In this document: positions 41,801 to 51,400 of the stretch, one piece after another | Numbering within the stretch: the stretch's first letter is position 1 | How the letters are laid out: each line of letters opens with the position of its first letter | Assembly (NCBI RefSeq): GCF_000234665.1 | Contig: NC_018308.1 | Coordinates: 374,818-438,817, forward strand | DNA: 64,000 nucleotides | Direction of reading: 5' to 3' | Source: Leishmania mexicana MHOM/GT/2001/U1103 | Lineage: Eukaryota; Euglenozoa; Kinetoplastea; Trypanosomatida; Trypanosomatidae | Position numbers and translations under genes: made by a program | Notes under the pieces: generated by a model | Database searches by the model: none | Told to the model about the DNA's origin: nothing | What the model saw: only the letters and a program-made list of their open reading frames with translations

Positions 41801-42998
41801 ACACCGACACTACCTGCCCGAACTGCTCACAGCAGTACACCCTCATGTCGTCGCACAGCACCAGCGAGACCCGGGCACCTCGAGGTCGGAGCGGGTTCGG
41901 AATCGAGAGCGTGCATGCGCTGATTGGTCGGTGCAACCCAGCCACCGTGGCGCAGCTCGTCATCAGCTCCGACCCGAACAGCGAGTCCCGCATGTGCAGG
42001 AGACAGCTGGACTGCTCCCACGACACAACGACAGTGTACACCGCTGTTGCCTCATCCACGTAGGTAAGGCAAGGCTCCGGCATCTCCCGGACGTCGGCAC
42101 TCATGCGCTCGACGCATTGACTCTGAAAGACCCGCACCACCGCAACCCCGGAGCCGCGCGTAGGCAGAATGACCTCACGGACTATGACACAGAGGAGAGG
42201 CGGTGTGGTGGCCGCCACCTGCGCCGACAAGTTGGCGCTGCTTCCAGAGACGCGATCGAACGTCGAGAGAGCCAAGGGAAGGGAAGGGGCGACAACGGCG
42301 GAGGTGTGATCGACGGGCGCGTCTATGTCGCAGTGCACAAACCGCACATCGCGGCCGCCTTCTGGTACGTGGATGCAAGGCATGGAGCCGACTGCGGCCT
42401 CCATCCTCCACTTGCGCCACGTGTTGTTTGCCAAGTGCGCGACTACCGCGTACACATCGCCGCGCTGGTTGACAAAGACAGCTGCGAGGACGTGCCCCTC
42501 GAGGGTCTGGCGAAGCACCGCCTGCCGCACCGTCACTAGCTGACCTCCCTTCGCGGTTGTCTTTTTGCTCTCTCCATCGTGCAAGACGTCCGCCATCAAG
42601 CCAGACAGCTCCCTCTTGTAGAGGGTAGGCTTGCTCTTCAATTTCTGCGGGTTGCGCGAATCATGCGTGATGAGAGCAAATCCCAGCCGCTTGCCGCTGT
42701 GGTGAGTGAAAAAGACGCCAGAGTGAGTGGCGGTCGTGCAGACGTACAGGACTTTGTGCAGACCTTTTCCGCTCTTCTTGAAGTTTCTAGACCCCTTCCA
42801 TCCCAGCCACACGACTAGCTCCTGCTCGGGTTGCTTGACGCACTTCAGCGCGATCGGGGCAGCTATAACCGCGCCCCTAGCCGAGGACTTCCGCTTTGGC
42901 ACCTCTGTGTGAGAGATGGGCCCGACCACATCCATGAAGCCGGCCTTTCCTGGACGCCACCACACGGCGCTGTAGGAGCCCAAGCGAATCGCGTTCAT
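35838..42998 (-). CDS. Giant hypothetical protein (2386 aa) with C-terminal coiled coils
   Basis: One uninterrupted frame from ATG 42996-42998 to TAA 35838-35840. The N-terminal 1100 residues look folded, with many alternating strand-like segments in the first 450 (possibly a beta-propeller) and helical segments later. Residues about 1170-1860 are low-complexity and Ala/Pro/Thr/Ser-rich, with a short Cys/His-containing island (KRCRCCSRPM). Coiled-coil helices follow at about 1885-1960 and 2050-2130, then another disordered region and a short C-terminal helix rich in Gln/Glu/Leu. I recognise no family. The architecture (propeller-like head, helices, coiled coil) recalls scaffold or intraflagellar/vesicle-coat type proteins, but this is speculation. 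Confidence 0.88.
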   Translation of the reverse strand: MNAIRLGSYSAVWWRPGKAGFMDVVGPISHTEVPKRKSSARGAVIAAPIALKCVKQPEQELVVWLGWKGSRNFKKSGKGLHKVLYVCTTATHSGVFFTHHSGKRLGFALITHDSRNPQKLKSKPTLYKRELSGLMADVLHDGESKKTTAKGGQLVTVRQAVLRQTLEGHVLAAVFVNQRGDVYAVVAHLANNTWRKWRMEAAVGSMPCIHVPEGGRDVRFVHCDIDAPVDHTSAVVAPSLPLALSTFDRVSGSSANLSAQVAATTPPLLCVIVREVILPTRGSGVAVVRVFQSQCVERMSADVREMPEPCLTYVDEATAVYTVVVSWEQSSCLLHMRDSLFGSELMTSCATVAGLHRPISACTLSIPNPLRPRGARVSLVLCDDMRVYCCEQFGQVVSVSLSIDDVDCSMLMLPVPLAKKSSKKMKTAITLPARLIPLKNQTEVLCTNGTVGLFLRVTSAGFGETVPAPPDLAVEGTGETAGCGAAGDAEVGAAALRLCLLSLQQLSARANRHDLPDVVFRHIMPHLQYVGTSQQEVMLIQRVYEQLLQMAEPILEPEWSYLWVLTSLLQKALVKRGRDNELQYTDAFFLQLADTYRQSSFASPSGAALVGDGVRAMVSTEAQDVIAAPTPTVPAEAIYVLDGLAAGVAPVALAEEIVRRLVNTDTLSNGTCVVASQADVADCVHCMGCVLVASCLDLSVFVIADEARGLRVSLQRPQKGVCVAVQPHTFASQREFETALGLAGDLLSVSSADASFRPDVALLTLGIGRRQHCLNAFLQLFSPVLRHAMDALTPLSSNRTWFEKCVTTLTQSSTEWVASLLRNGASDTFTITATFCHLLRAAQRGVDAAFFRSLSRTLSEEFCTTALVTILFHQTELLLAAIQNYASAVAACVLTKNSEAGRDANWQATDVGRIRLQAALAQTSALWAQIDSLSPYRVRDVAESYRISASISLASTASAASASTEGTMVSRTLVLCFRIFCLVQCSMAAEEDTSLAVSVESTSWTTSDAAVRDCQGVLETIYLMAGGPLPLEWFQWKFISSVRHAAAIKPTWAPYLVRLMQLSNVHQSSSATLKRDFYSLLDTLQSRGASSTTPAEGGDIQGAVAAAESAVGALAAQAEHHSAAAATEGGSPAPSTSTAFFIFSHQRDASLPSWTRSHSLPERQHLFSSTWVDVLWTLERVPGALDRACAATLARIQLAASEMATTGQGGDQPPVLSEELALPLYAHLYRLRPPVRMHAVADATPAESNGASLGVQQRVDRAQQHEEAPREATATPENLAAKPQQEDAQVTVAPSVDTTTSAPLPSLSAEPEAAVRTGTSETMPKRQASSDANAGPPAAAAASVAVTATPAAPARSCLYSPASVAWWDTLETTPSRPSAFDVKVECATATSTPPATADDNGESSDSGTTYTTSTSNYVDPVATLESFHRRCYTRGDGHAAAESIGSSWSDSELHLCKHRYAVARSQAQHSARKRCRCCSRPMRVDYRGRSAGRRGEVADNATPVRVQWSRTAKETTAPYVRSPLVTAKGPTATAARSALLSFSARLQPPEEPPTLRAQSARTSLAAPFSLLTFPFASKGQQASRVRLCTLDGDRVRYVDGRDMVPLLVTSRPGAGATAGALLKVPPLPATSVFPAPQPLVRLPSQSAAAQPEHRDTRVPSAAEAAQPVRFVEAGHAYPQVPRPPAGAAPPAVDAASLQATAASAPVPARAAEAIIFPYVGFATPVATASAPPAPATVTPLPAPTTLPISTPSVLSPAQMSDFRRYTDNLLARQTGSTRSHAATAASVPAAAPPTADRPSTAPAATTAVDTAGITRLIQQQEEFIRKAEAIIEKCRAEKDGFYRRVEESIRSATAAFQQHQGLSPVEQAQLLQNSIKQRNELHTLNHQLLELQLSAARAGGEAPPVPTVASATSQTAPSRVTATGATQTPPQLRESVGVSWAATSGSAASTAAAAAPVLPPAISTRRHEGMREILSDLQRLNAELMASSASAEAMDRAVKETREVIERYERTKTAEALTAEGIALISAMRQRTAEIERQLAEQPQRVEQKNTTDAKRSSSVWVSQFSVTDTVEGSPANAPPAASLAAFTSSPAVVPPSSLHFTAQAGASAGSAGEALLPQDWTQHLPSSSPFGSVSRSASVPQTAKPPQPLWVPPPTASVLTAPVVSYATQRASSMFTSVSSVPIDEPTVLRPATPKGALPPSASFHAERAAGGEVPSLHLCETVECTTLDPPQIMPSCVSAPRVATQMRDLGSLFIETGGRYETRRNVSTAPSHARAAASPLRRMPARSPARRPPAAVRRFSPSAQTPGRCHHMHEDRYAMYRATSSPAQVRQGAAATPCVPAPGAPFAPASRRGSTGNVFVDRQQSRLIASIAKRMQQLEQELFM

Positions 42999-44278
42999 GT
43001 CTCACCGGAGGCACGCAACAGGGGAGACACTCAGCTTTGAACACACCAGCTAAACCAAAAGGGAGAGAAGCACAGACGGAGCCTCCAGAGCTGCAGAAGA
43101 GGGAAGAGCAAGGGAGGATCCTGCCGGTGGCAAGAGGCCAGTGCAGCAGACGTTGCGTAGCGGGAGGACAGTCTTTGAAGCCCAAAACACAGTCAGGGGG
43201 CGAGAAGAAAAAGAGAAGAAGAGCGGCAGCAGCGACACGAAACGCAACAAAGAAGAAACGCCCCCTACCCAGAAGGCGTGCGTGGCAGAGGAAGGGACGG
43301 GGAAGGGCGGAGAAGAGGTTGACTGTTTCTATGGCAATTCGAATGTATGTTTTATGGATCTCTGATGGTCACCTGCCAGAAAACCTGCTTCTAGCTGAAC
43401 AAAGAAGGGCGGCGGGGGGGGACAGTGACGAGGATGACCACTATGGGATTATGTGCCTGTATGTATAGGTGTGTGGGGATGTATGTACGTGCGTCAGTGA
43501 ACGCGGCCGTCTCTGCACCTGTATGTGTATGGGTCGACTCAGAGACAGCCGAAGGTGCAACGAAGAAAAGGGGGAGAAAAGAGGTCGTGGCTTGTTGCCT
43601 GCGACGCACCTCTCGTGCTCGTCTCCAGCCTCTCGCGTGGCCGTTGTTGCTTTGTGTATGCTAAACAGCAACGAAAGGCGTCACGGTGTCTGCATATGCT
43701 GGACACGTCCCGCTCTGCCTACGTGAGCACAAGATAGGGAGAGAAAAGGGGGGGGGTGGCTGTGGATGGCGCTGAACAAGAAGGGGAGGGGTAGCGTTCT
43801 GCGCAGTGCACCGATGGTTGAGCACCCGCACCTACCCTGGGCAGCACGGAGAAGACAAGGGAAGGAAGGACAAAGATAGAAAGAAGAGCAGAGTGGGCAA
43901 TACATCACATGCACAACAGAACAAAATGTGAGAGAGACTATCGCCAGTGACTCGCTCGAGACAAAGCGGGTCCAGCGCAGAGAGAGGGGGAGGGACACCC
44001 TTTCTTCCGCTGATCGGCATGCACCGAATGGGAAGGGTTGGCGAGACGTCAGTCCACCGTAGCGACAATAGCTGAACGGTAACGGAGCCCAGTACCATTT
44101 TTTCTTCTGTTTGGGGTGTTGATTATCTTTTCTTCCCACAGTACACTGCTAGGCGCAGCTGATGCCACCACGTCTGTTTCGTGCGCGCCACGCAGCTGCT
44201 CTACTGCCATGCGGAGTAGGACCCGGAATCAAGTCCCCTGTGGCATTAACGACGGTGTCCCGCTCGACGGCGGCCGAG
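42999..44278. other. Intergenic region, 1.3 kb, no gene seen
   Basis: Between the CCA-adding enzyme stop and the giant gene start. Purine-rich plus-strand stretches (43195-43330) provide CT-rich sense sequence. No supported frame. Confidence 0.55.
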
Positions 44279-45850
44279 TCACACCTTCGCACCCTCCATC
44301 AGCCACTGCGCAACGTCTTCGGGCGTCATTTGGGGGCAGAGCACGAGCTTGAGCCGCATCTTTAGCAGTGTTGTTCCAACGTTCTTGGGTGGAATACCGT
44401 ACACCTTCTGCAGGTCCTTTCCATTGATGGGCAGCCTCAGCTGGAAGGCATCGAGCAGCACAGGGTGCTCGGCAACCCGCGCCCACGCCGCGGTGAAGTT
44501 GCTCGTGGCCTGCTGTAGTCCGCCGCTTGACAGTAGGTGAGCCGATTCCTCGATTAGCATGTAGACTAGCAGAACAACTTGGAGGGCATGACGAAAGACG
44601 TGCTTGTCGTTAAGGATGTTCAAGGCGTCAAACACCTTTATCACCGTTTTGGGGCGAAGCGTCTCGGCAGCGAGCTCATCCATCCTCATGGACTGCGCGT
44701 GAAGGTGGTTGTATGCGTCGATCAAGCGTCGCACACAATCGCAGCTTGCCAGCGGAAGCTTCAGCCCATTCATGCAGACATTGCGCACCGTCTCGTCAAC
44801 ACTCTCGGTCTCGCCACGAAAGAAAGGAATGACGAGAAAGAAGAGAGCCACCTCCACTCGCTGCCCCTCGGACAATTCGGCCGCCGCGCCGATATTGGCG
44901 AGGCACGGCAAGCCGACAGCGCTCAGTCGCATCACTGTCTCCAGCCTCTTCGATCCATCTGGATAAAGATCTACCAACCTCTCCACTCGGTCAATCTCAT
45001 TCGACAGCTGCTTCTTGCCGGGCACCTGCCGCATCACCACACTGACCAGTAAGATGTGCTGCAGGATGTGCATGTCATGCAGCAGTGCGATGCACCGCTC
45101 AGGGTGAGCGGCCACCATCATCTTCACAAACTCCTTCCCGACACGCTCACGAGACACCTTCTGCTGAAGCACGTCAAGCAGCGAATCATCCACGCAGCTG
45201 GTGATCGATTCATCCAGCGAAAAGTTGAGCGCGCCTAACTGGCCAACAAAACGCACGCCGCGCAGCAGGCGAAGCGGGTCGTCCATGAAGGTTGTTCGCG
45301 GTTCCAACGGGCACCGGATGATGCGCAGACGCAGGTCCTCTAAGCCGGTGGTGTAGTCCTCCACCATGCCGGTGTGCAAGTTGTAGAAGAGAGCGTTGAT
45401 GGTGAAGTCGCGGCGCTGCGCATCCTCCAAGGGAGCCGCCGGGCGCACTTGGGGAATGCGCGACTCACTCGTGTACACGTCAGTGCGGAGAGCACAGAAC
45501 TCTACCGGGATTTCGTGGACACGTACCGTGGCAGTTTCAATGTGCTTGGAGAGGGCCGGATTGGCCCGAATGACGCTCACTGTGTGGCTCCGGCCGCCGT
45601 GAGCCAGCTGGTACTCGGATACGCGGTGGGCGAAGACTTCGCCTGTGACGAGCTTCGTGCCTGCGTGGGTCTCGATGGCAATGTCAATGTCGTTCGAGTG
45701 CAAACCGAGCAACATGTCCCGTACCCACCCACCCGCTACACGCAACGTTGCCTTGAGCTTGTTTTCTGCAGCCACGTTGAGCAGGAAGTCAAAGACGCTT
45801 TGATGGGCCGGGGAGATGGCAGCCTCCAGCCGCACCAGCCTCGGCAACAT
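44279..45850 (-). CDS. tRNA nucleotidyltransferase (CCA-adding enzyme) (523 aa)
   Basis: Class II nucleotidyltransferases add CCA to tRNA 3' ends in nucleus, cytosol and mitochondrion. The N-terminal catalytic motif is seen as GGWVRD (residues 40-45) and the metal-binding DID (54-56) in a SNDIDIAIET context. Motif B, RRDFTINAL, is at 146-154. A PLRLLRGVRF-type motif and a later RVGKEF motif complete the head and neck signature. The C-terminal 250 residues are helical body/tail. I chose ATG 45848-45850. The upstream in-frame extension crosses a (CA)n and CT-rich stretch that looks like the trans-splice region. A bacterial-type poly(A) polymerase shares these motifs, but one gene with this body length best fits the CCA enzyme. 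Confidence 0.92.
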   Translation of the reverse strand: MLPRLVRLEAAISPAHQSVFDFLLNVAAENKLKATLRVAGGWVRDMLLGLHSNDIDIAIETHAGTKLVTGEVFAHRVSEYQLAHGGRSHTVSVIRANPALSKHIETATVRVHEIPVEFCALRTDVYTSESRIPQVRPAAPLEDAQRRDFTINALFYNLHTGMVEDYTTGLEDLRLRIIRCPLEPRTTFMDDPLRLLRGVRFVGQLGALNFSLDESITSCVDDSLLDVLQQKVSRERVGKEFVKMMVAAHPERCIALLHDMHILQHILLVSVVMRQVPGKKQLSNEIDRVERLVDLYPDGSKRLETVMRLSAVGLPCLANIGAAAELSEGQRVEVALFFLVIPFFRGETESVDETVRNVCMNGLKLPLASCDCVRRLIDAYNHLHAQSMRMDELAAETLRPKTVIKVFDALNILNDKHVFRHALQVVLLVYMLIEESAHLLSSGGLQQATSNFTAAWARVAEHPVLLDAFQLRLPINGKDLQKVYGIPPKNVGTTLLKMRLKLVLCPQMTPEDVAQWLMEGAKV

Positions 45851-46082
45851 CGACCTCGGCGAAAGAGGGGAGGGGGACAGAGACTGTGTGTGTGTATCAG
45901 AGAGCAAGAGCCACACAGCCTCGTCAATGATAAACCTGACCGCTGTACTGTGCACAGCATCCACGCTGCGAGGAATAAAAGGGAAGAGAGAAAGAGGGAG
46001 GAACGCCACCAGGCCGGGAAGAATGCACCGAGTATTACATATGCACGTGCAGAGAAGGGGAGAGAGGAGGAGGGGGTCATGC

Positions 46083-46265
46083 TCACTTGACAGTGAGGAG
46101 GCGCGAAGCAGCGGGCAAGGCCTTGTGGCAGCCAAAGAGTTTGGCACGGTACCACGCTTTCAGCAGCTTGCCATTACACTCAGCCATGGACACCGGGCCA
46201 AAGAGCGCAGAAGTGGCGGCGAGGCGTTCAGCGATCACATTCCCCTTGCTCTCAATTACCTTCAT
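46083..46265 (-). CDS. Possible microprotein (60 aa), unknown
   Basis: ATG at 46263-46265, TGA at 46083-46085. About 70 percent of third positions are G or C, like the verified genes here and unlike the surrounding spacer. The product is basic and small, with Ala/Leu-rich segments and a basic C terminus. On the sense strand a pyrimidine-rich run (plus about 46346-46385) followed by AG within 100 bases could be its trans-splice acceptor. A separate CT-rich stretch lies between it and the CCA enzyme. No homologue is known to me. It could instead be part of an unusually long 5' UTR. Confidence 0.45.
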   Translation of the reverse strand: MKVIESKGNVIAERLAATSALFGPVSMAECNGKLLKAWYRAKLFGCHKALPAASRLLTVK

Positions 46266-46640
46266 TGATCAGTTCGCCTCTCCATAGCCTTTCACCCTCC
46301 AATCAACCCCTTCACGACCGTCGCGAGTGTGTCGCAATGGCGGCAGTGAGAGGAAGAGCAAGGGAGAAAATAATGAAGAAGGTACAACGTAGAGGTACGC
46401 GCAGTAACCATGCAGCTGTTGTTTGCTTTGCATTTCGGTAGCGCTACTTGACGTCTTTTTGTGGTTTCCAGGTCCGTGTGTCTCTCTGAGGCAGAGGAGC
46501 AGCTGGCGTACATCGAAGAGTAAACTCTGGTCTCTCCCTCCTTTTTTTTCGCGCAGGAAGCGCGGTAAGGAAGATTGCGTGGGAGGAGGCCACGTGGTGA
46601 CACGTGGCGTGCAACAAGGAGAGGCCGAAAGACGCGCCTC

Positions 46641-47204
46641 TCAGCTCACTAGGATGGAAGCACGGACTTGCTCCTGCCTCGTGCTGCGCTTTGAGGCGAG
46701 CATGTCAAGCAGCTTGACTCTCCAATGCACCGGTATTTTAGTGTTTTCGAAAACGACCACTTGAAGTTGGCAGTGGTGCTCGATAAGTCGGAAGAGGGCT
46801 ACAGCCGCCCCCTCGCTGATAAAGTTGTCAGAGAGCTCGATGAACTCGAGGTTCGGCATGTTGGCCGCACTGGCGCACAGCAGCTCTACTCCACGATTGC
46901 GCAAGCCGTTCTCGGAGAGGATGAGGGCGCGCACATTGGGCATTTTCTCGATAGTGGCAAGGATAGGCGCAATGCCCTTGTCCCCTACATAATTTCGGCT
47001 AAGGTCAACCGTTTCCTCGGCGTAATCGACGCCGCATCTGTCAGGCAGGACGCTTGTAAAGGCACTATTGGGCCGCAGCCCCATCTCCGCACACGATCGC
47101 ATGTACATTTCTTGAAGGGAGAGTGAGCGCATCTTGGTGCGGTTGGCCGCAGGCTTGCGCGCACTCTTGCCGCCAGGAGGCTTGGTAGGGCGCTTCGGCG
47201 GCAT
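46641..47204 (-). CDS. Leucine-rich-repeat protein (187 aa)
   Basis: ATG at 47202-47204, TGA at 46641-46643. After a basic Lys/Pro-rich N terminus (about 25 residues) and a short helix come three to four ribonuclease-inhibitor-type LRR units, with patterns such as TVDLSRNYVGDKG, ALILSENGLRNRG and FIELSDNFISEGA at roughly 28-residue spacing. LRR proteins serve as binding scaffolds. In trypanosomatids many are flagellar or cytoskeletal, but no specific partner can be inferred. The upstream open frame is 5' UTR with a CA repeat. Confidence 0.85.
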   Translation of the reverse strand: MPPKRPTKPPGGKSARKPAANRTKMRSLSLQEMYMRSCAEMGLRPNSAFTSVLPDRCGVDYAEETVDLSRNYVGDKGIAPILATIEKMPNVRALILSENGLRNRGVELLCASAANMPNLEFIELSDNFISEGAAVALFRLIEHHCQLQVVVFENTKIPVHWRVKLLDMLASKRSTRQEQVRASILVS

Positions 47205-48154
47205 CGTGTGAGAAGGTCGTCGAGGCTGCACAAACAAACCGGAGCGCAGGAGGAAGTACACAACACACACACACACCTTCCAGCCCCACACCAAATTGAA
47301 AATGGGAACAGTCGCAGGCAGCTGCGGCAGAGAAGGGGGAGAGCAAGTGCGCTTGGATCCATCTCCCAATATGTGCAAGCAGGAGACAGTGGTAGGAAAG
47401 AGAACGAAGGAGGGAGACTGCGGTGCCGCGCACAAGACACGAAAGATGTTTCACACACGGCGAAATATATTGAAGAAAGAAGCTGGGCCAAGAGCACACC
47501 TATCATTGTGGTCCAACTGCTCCGTCTGTGTGTGTGTGTGTGCGTGCGTGGGTCTGTTGCTCAATGCATCTGAGGCACGCCTGTGGTGTACAAGGTCTTG
47601 AAGAGGGTTCACATGGCAGCCCAAGGGGGCCATCCACGGAGCCAACGGAAAAGAAAGAGGGGGAGGGAAGCGGTGGCTCTTTCATATATATATATATATA
47701 TATATTTACCTCACGTCCCTCATGAGGCACCGTCCTGTTCGTGTGTGGGTGTGGGAATGTTAGACTACTACGCTACGCAAGCCCGAGACAGTGACAAGAC
47801 AACAACAACAGTACACAGCTTCTCGGCAAGAGAAGACCGCAGGCAAAGGAGAACACAACATGGTTGGTACACACGCCTGCGCCTCGTTTCCCAAGAAAGC
47901 GATTACCAGTAAGTGTGGCGGGCGATCCTCTCCGCGACAGACACGCGTACTTCGTGTCCCACTACACTCAAACCATCGCTATCACGCGTAGTAAAAAAAG
48001 TCGAGAGACCAGCGACGCAGAGACGAAGCAGAAAGGAATTTTGCCGTCAACGCTGCGTCTCCCTTTCATGCTCGTTGCCCGCAGAATGCTTCCCTGCGCC
48101 TGCGGAGCAGAGAAGCCCCGCACGCGCCACACCGCTTCTCACTTGCTAGGAGGT
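47205..48154. other. Intergenic region, 0.95 kb, with TA and GT tracts
   Basis: Holds a (TA)n microsatellite at 47684-47705 and a GT tract near 47526-47543. No supported gene. Confidence 0.55.
47684..47705. repeat. (TA)n microsatellite
   Basis: About eleven TA units between the small membrane-protein gene and the LRR gene. Confidence 0.9.
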
Positions 48155-48415
48155 TCAGAAGTTCCACCACTTCGTGGGGCACGTACCTTTGGTGATCGTG
48201 CCGTCTGCCGTAATTGTGGTCTGAACACGACGCTGCCCCGACAGAAAGGAAAAAAGCGCCAAAACGCAGCCCACCCCGCAAACCCCCATAAGTCCGTACA
48301 TGTGCTGGAGAGCGTTGTTGCGAGTGCGGTGGCCGCGGCTGAAGGTGGTCTCTTCGTGACCCATCGGCTCCTTGATGAGCTGATGGCCTAGACGTCGAGC
48401 GCAACGCCGGAGCAT
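48155..48415 (-). CDS. Small single-span membrane protein, probable mitochondrial (86 aa)
   Basis: ATG at 48413-48415, with the stop just before 48158. The N terminus is basic and could be a presequence or matrix arm. Residues about 40-59 form one hydrophobic Gly/Leu/Cys-rich membrane span, then a short polar tail ending in Trp-Trp-Asn-Phe. Small one-span proteins of this form are common among accessory subunits of trypanosomatid respiratory complexes, but this identity is inferred. The sense-strand flank upstream (plus about 48420-48480) is CT-rich, consistent with a trans-splice acceptor. Confidence 0.72.
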   Translation of the reverse strand: MLRRCARRLGHQLIKEPMGHEETTFSRGHRTRNNALQHMYGLMGVCGVGCVLALFSFLSGQRRVQTTITADGTITKGTCPTKWWNF

Positions 48416-51400
48416 TTCCTTGATGAAGCAGCACGCGGGAAAAAATGAGGCAAACGAAGGAAAAAGGAGAAAGAGGAGCCCGGGGTGGTACCCTCTGACA
48501 GACGTGGGAGGTGTGTGATGGGTCTCACCTCTAGGCGAATGGTATAAGTCCTTGTGTAGCCGGAAGGGGAGATGAGCGCATGTGAGTCCTTTCGGGAACG
48601 AGCAAAGGGGGAGAACGTCCTCAGCCGAGAGGGACGGGAAAAGGATGGTGGGGCGAAGGAGCGAGGGAAGGCAAACGAGAAGGGTTTCGGGAGGGTGAGG
48701 AGATCGGCGCTAAATGCGAAAACAAAAAAATATGTTAGTCCACCCTTCTCGCAAGCGCAAGCTGATGAGACATACTTCTGCCTGCAGCAAGCCGCACGAA
48801 CGCAGTCGTAGTTAGCCACACCCGACGACGCGATCAAGGTTGGCCAGACACTCTAGTATGTAGTCCATCTGCACCGGCGTCGGTCCAGCTGACACACGCA
48901 CACAGAGGAAGACGTGTCTGCCTCCTCCACAGTGTGAAAGAGAAGAGAGAAGACCATCTTCAAATGTTCTGCTTTTTCAGAAGGAGCCATGCTCACATCC
49001 TCGAAATCAGTAACGTGTACGCCACATATATGTATTTTCTTCGTCATATCCAGACCTCCATGGGGGACATATATATACATATATATATATATCGGTGGTC
49101 ATGAGGGCACTGCATTTACGAGGCTCACTGGACAGATACAGGATAGTGCCTTCGTTGGAGAGACAAGGGCGTGAGGAGGCGCACACAGAAGAGAGAGAGC
49201 GAGGTGAACAATGAGCCTTGATGGTGTAGAGAAACAAAAAAGTGAAATACACGCACACAGTGAAAAAAAAGGGAGGAGGGGGGCATCGGAGAAAAATAGC
49301 AGCATGTTTATAGTCGGTGGGAATGGAAAACGAGAGAGGAACACAAAAAGGAAGAGAGAAGAAAGGCCTTGGTTTGCCATTACCCTCGTCCTCAAAAGTC
49401 ATTGACGTTCGTGCGCATGCCTGCTACACTTCATTCAGTTTTAACTGCGAGCTTTACGGTCTGTCCCAATTCTGCTTCCCTACTTTTCTTCCATTCTGGT
49501 AAGAAGAGAGGTGTGTTGTTGCGCTCCGGTCGCTAAGAAAGACCCCGCGTGCGAGACAGAAGCTATACAAGATGTGGCAGATGCAGCTGTCACTTGGTCC
49601 GTGCGCTCTGTTCTCCTGGCATTCGTTGACGCACCCTCCCCGGGGGAACCTGCGCAAAAAAAGTAACAGAGAAAAGAAGACGGAGAAGAGAAACTAGACA
49701 AGTATGTTCTCACATGCACACACACACCGAAAAGAAGGACAGAGTACCCCTGAGGCACACATCCATTATTCGTAAAATGTCGCAGAAAAGAAGCACACAT
49801 GCACACAAACTGCCTGAATCACGCCCGCTCACGCACATCCAGCACGATGCAGCGAGAAAAGAGAGAGGGGAAAACGACGAGAACGAGCGGGAAACGGGCA
49901 TGTCAAGTTTGCTCTCCTTCATTCTGTCACCGGTGACGCCTCTTTCACTTCACCAGCCCCGCCACCACAACCCTGCGGAGCGCGCCTGATAAACGCTACA
50001 TGCGGGCTGTGCGCAGCTTGAGTGCGCGTGCGTGCACATGCGTAAATACGTTTTGCAACCTCCACAGGCATCTTTCTTCTACGCCCGCACGCACACTTTA
50101 ACCCGAAAAATGTGACACTTGGCATGGAAGCTATACAACGGGAACAGAAAAACAAGAAGCGCAGGGCGACTCACTGGAGTGCGGGTGTGAGTGTGTATAC
50201 ACGTCTGCATCGCAGAACAGCAAGAGCAACAGCACACATGGAGACACGCATACAGAAACACACAGAGAAAAGAGAAGAATATTGTAGAGAGAAGCTGCTC
50301 AGGTATAAGTCATGCTGTCGCTTCTCTTCGTCCCAAATTTACAGGGAGGAAACACGGAGGTGGTTGCCAACGGATCCTTTGTTCGGTACGAGTGCGAGAT
50401 TATGTGAGCCGTGGGGGAACTGAGGGGGGATCACCTTTTCGCCTTTTTTCCGCCAAAAGCTTGAGTTCTGTGACACCTCACAAGTATTGTGCCTCCCTGG
50501 AAGCTCGCTGCTGCGCATAGAACCCTAGCACGAAGAAAATGACTACACATCCGTTTCTGCCGCTCAAAGGGTGCAAGAAAGCGAGGAAGAGGCCCACGAA
50601 AGCGACAGCTAACAAAGCACCGAAACACAGAGAAAGGCGGTGAGAGAGAGAGCAGACAACGACATGACCAGTCACGTTAGTACCGCAACTGGTATAAAGA
50701 GGTAAAACACGGGCACACATCAAGGGACGGAAGAGGGAGACACATCCGCACACAAAAATAGGCTAAAGTAAAACGTGTTCACACGCACACACAATGCACA
50801 ACAACAAGGGGATAAAAAAAAGGAGTCCTTTTTCACCGGTCAAAGCCACAGCAAAAGGGGAAAAAGAAAAAGGGTCAGTCACACAAGGTGCATCGCGCTC
50901 TCTTCTTTGAGCGGTGGGGAGATGGAGAGAGAGGTGGGGGTAGGGTATGTCAGCCAAAGGCAGTCCGTAACAGAAAAAAAGCTCTCAATTCGTTTCGTAC
51001 GATTATAGAAGTTTGGAGGAGGGGGGGGGTGATCCGCGTGGCTCTGTCACATTGAGAGGTGCAAGAGTATGAACGAAATGAGAGACAAGAAAGACAGGGG
51101 AAAGGTCTGTACATTCGCACTCATATATGGATGTGCGACGATGGATGGGTAAACGAAGGGAGGGGGTGGGGCAGGGGCCTCCAGAGAAAAAAAAGGGATT
51201 ATTTTCATCCAAGGTGGGTGGGTCGTGGTGTGAACTACGCCACATCAATCAAAACGAAAACAAAGACCACAGAGGTGGAAGTAGTATTATCTTGGATATG
51301 CCTATACTACGACCAACCGCCACGCTCAGCAGACACACACATGGGTGTGTCGAATGGCGCAGCAGCTGAGGCCCACGTCGTACGTGGTGGGCTCTCATAA

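Noticed and set aside
48853..49080. Minus-strand 75-residue frame
   Set aside because: Third positions are not G/C-biased and it begins inside a TA tract; no recognisable motif.
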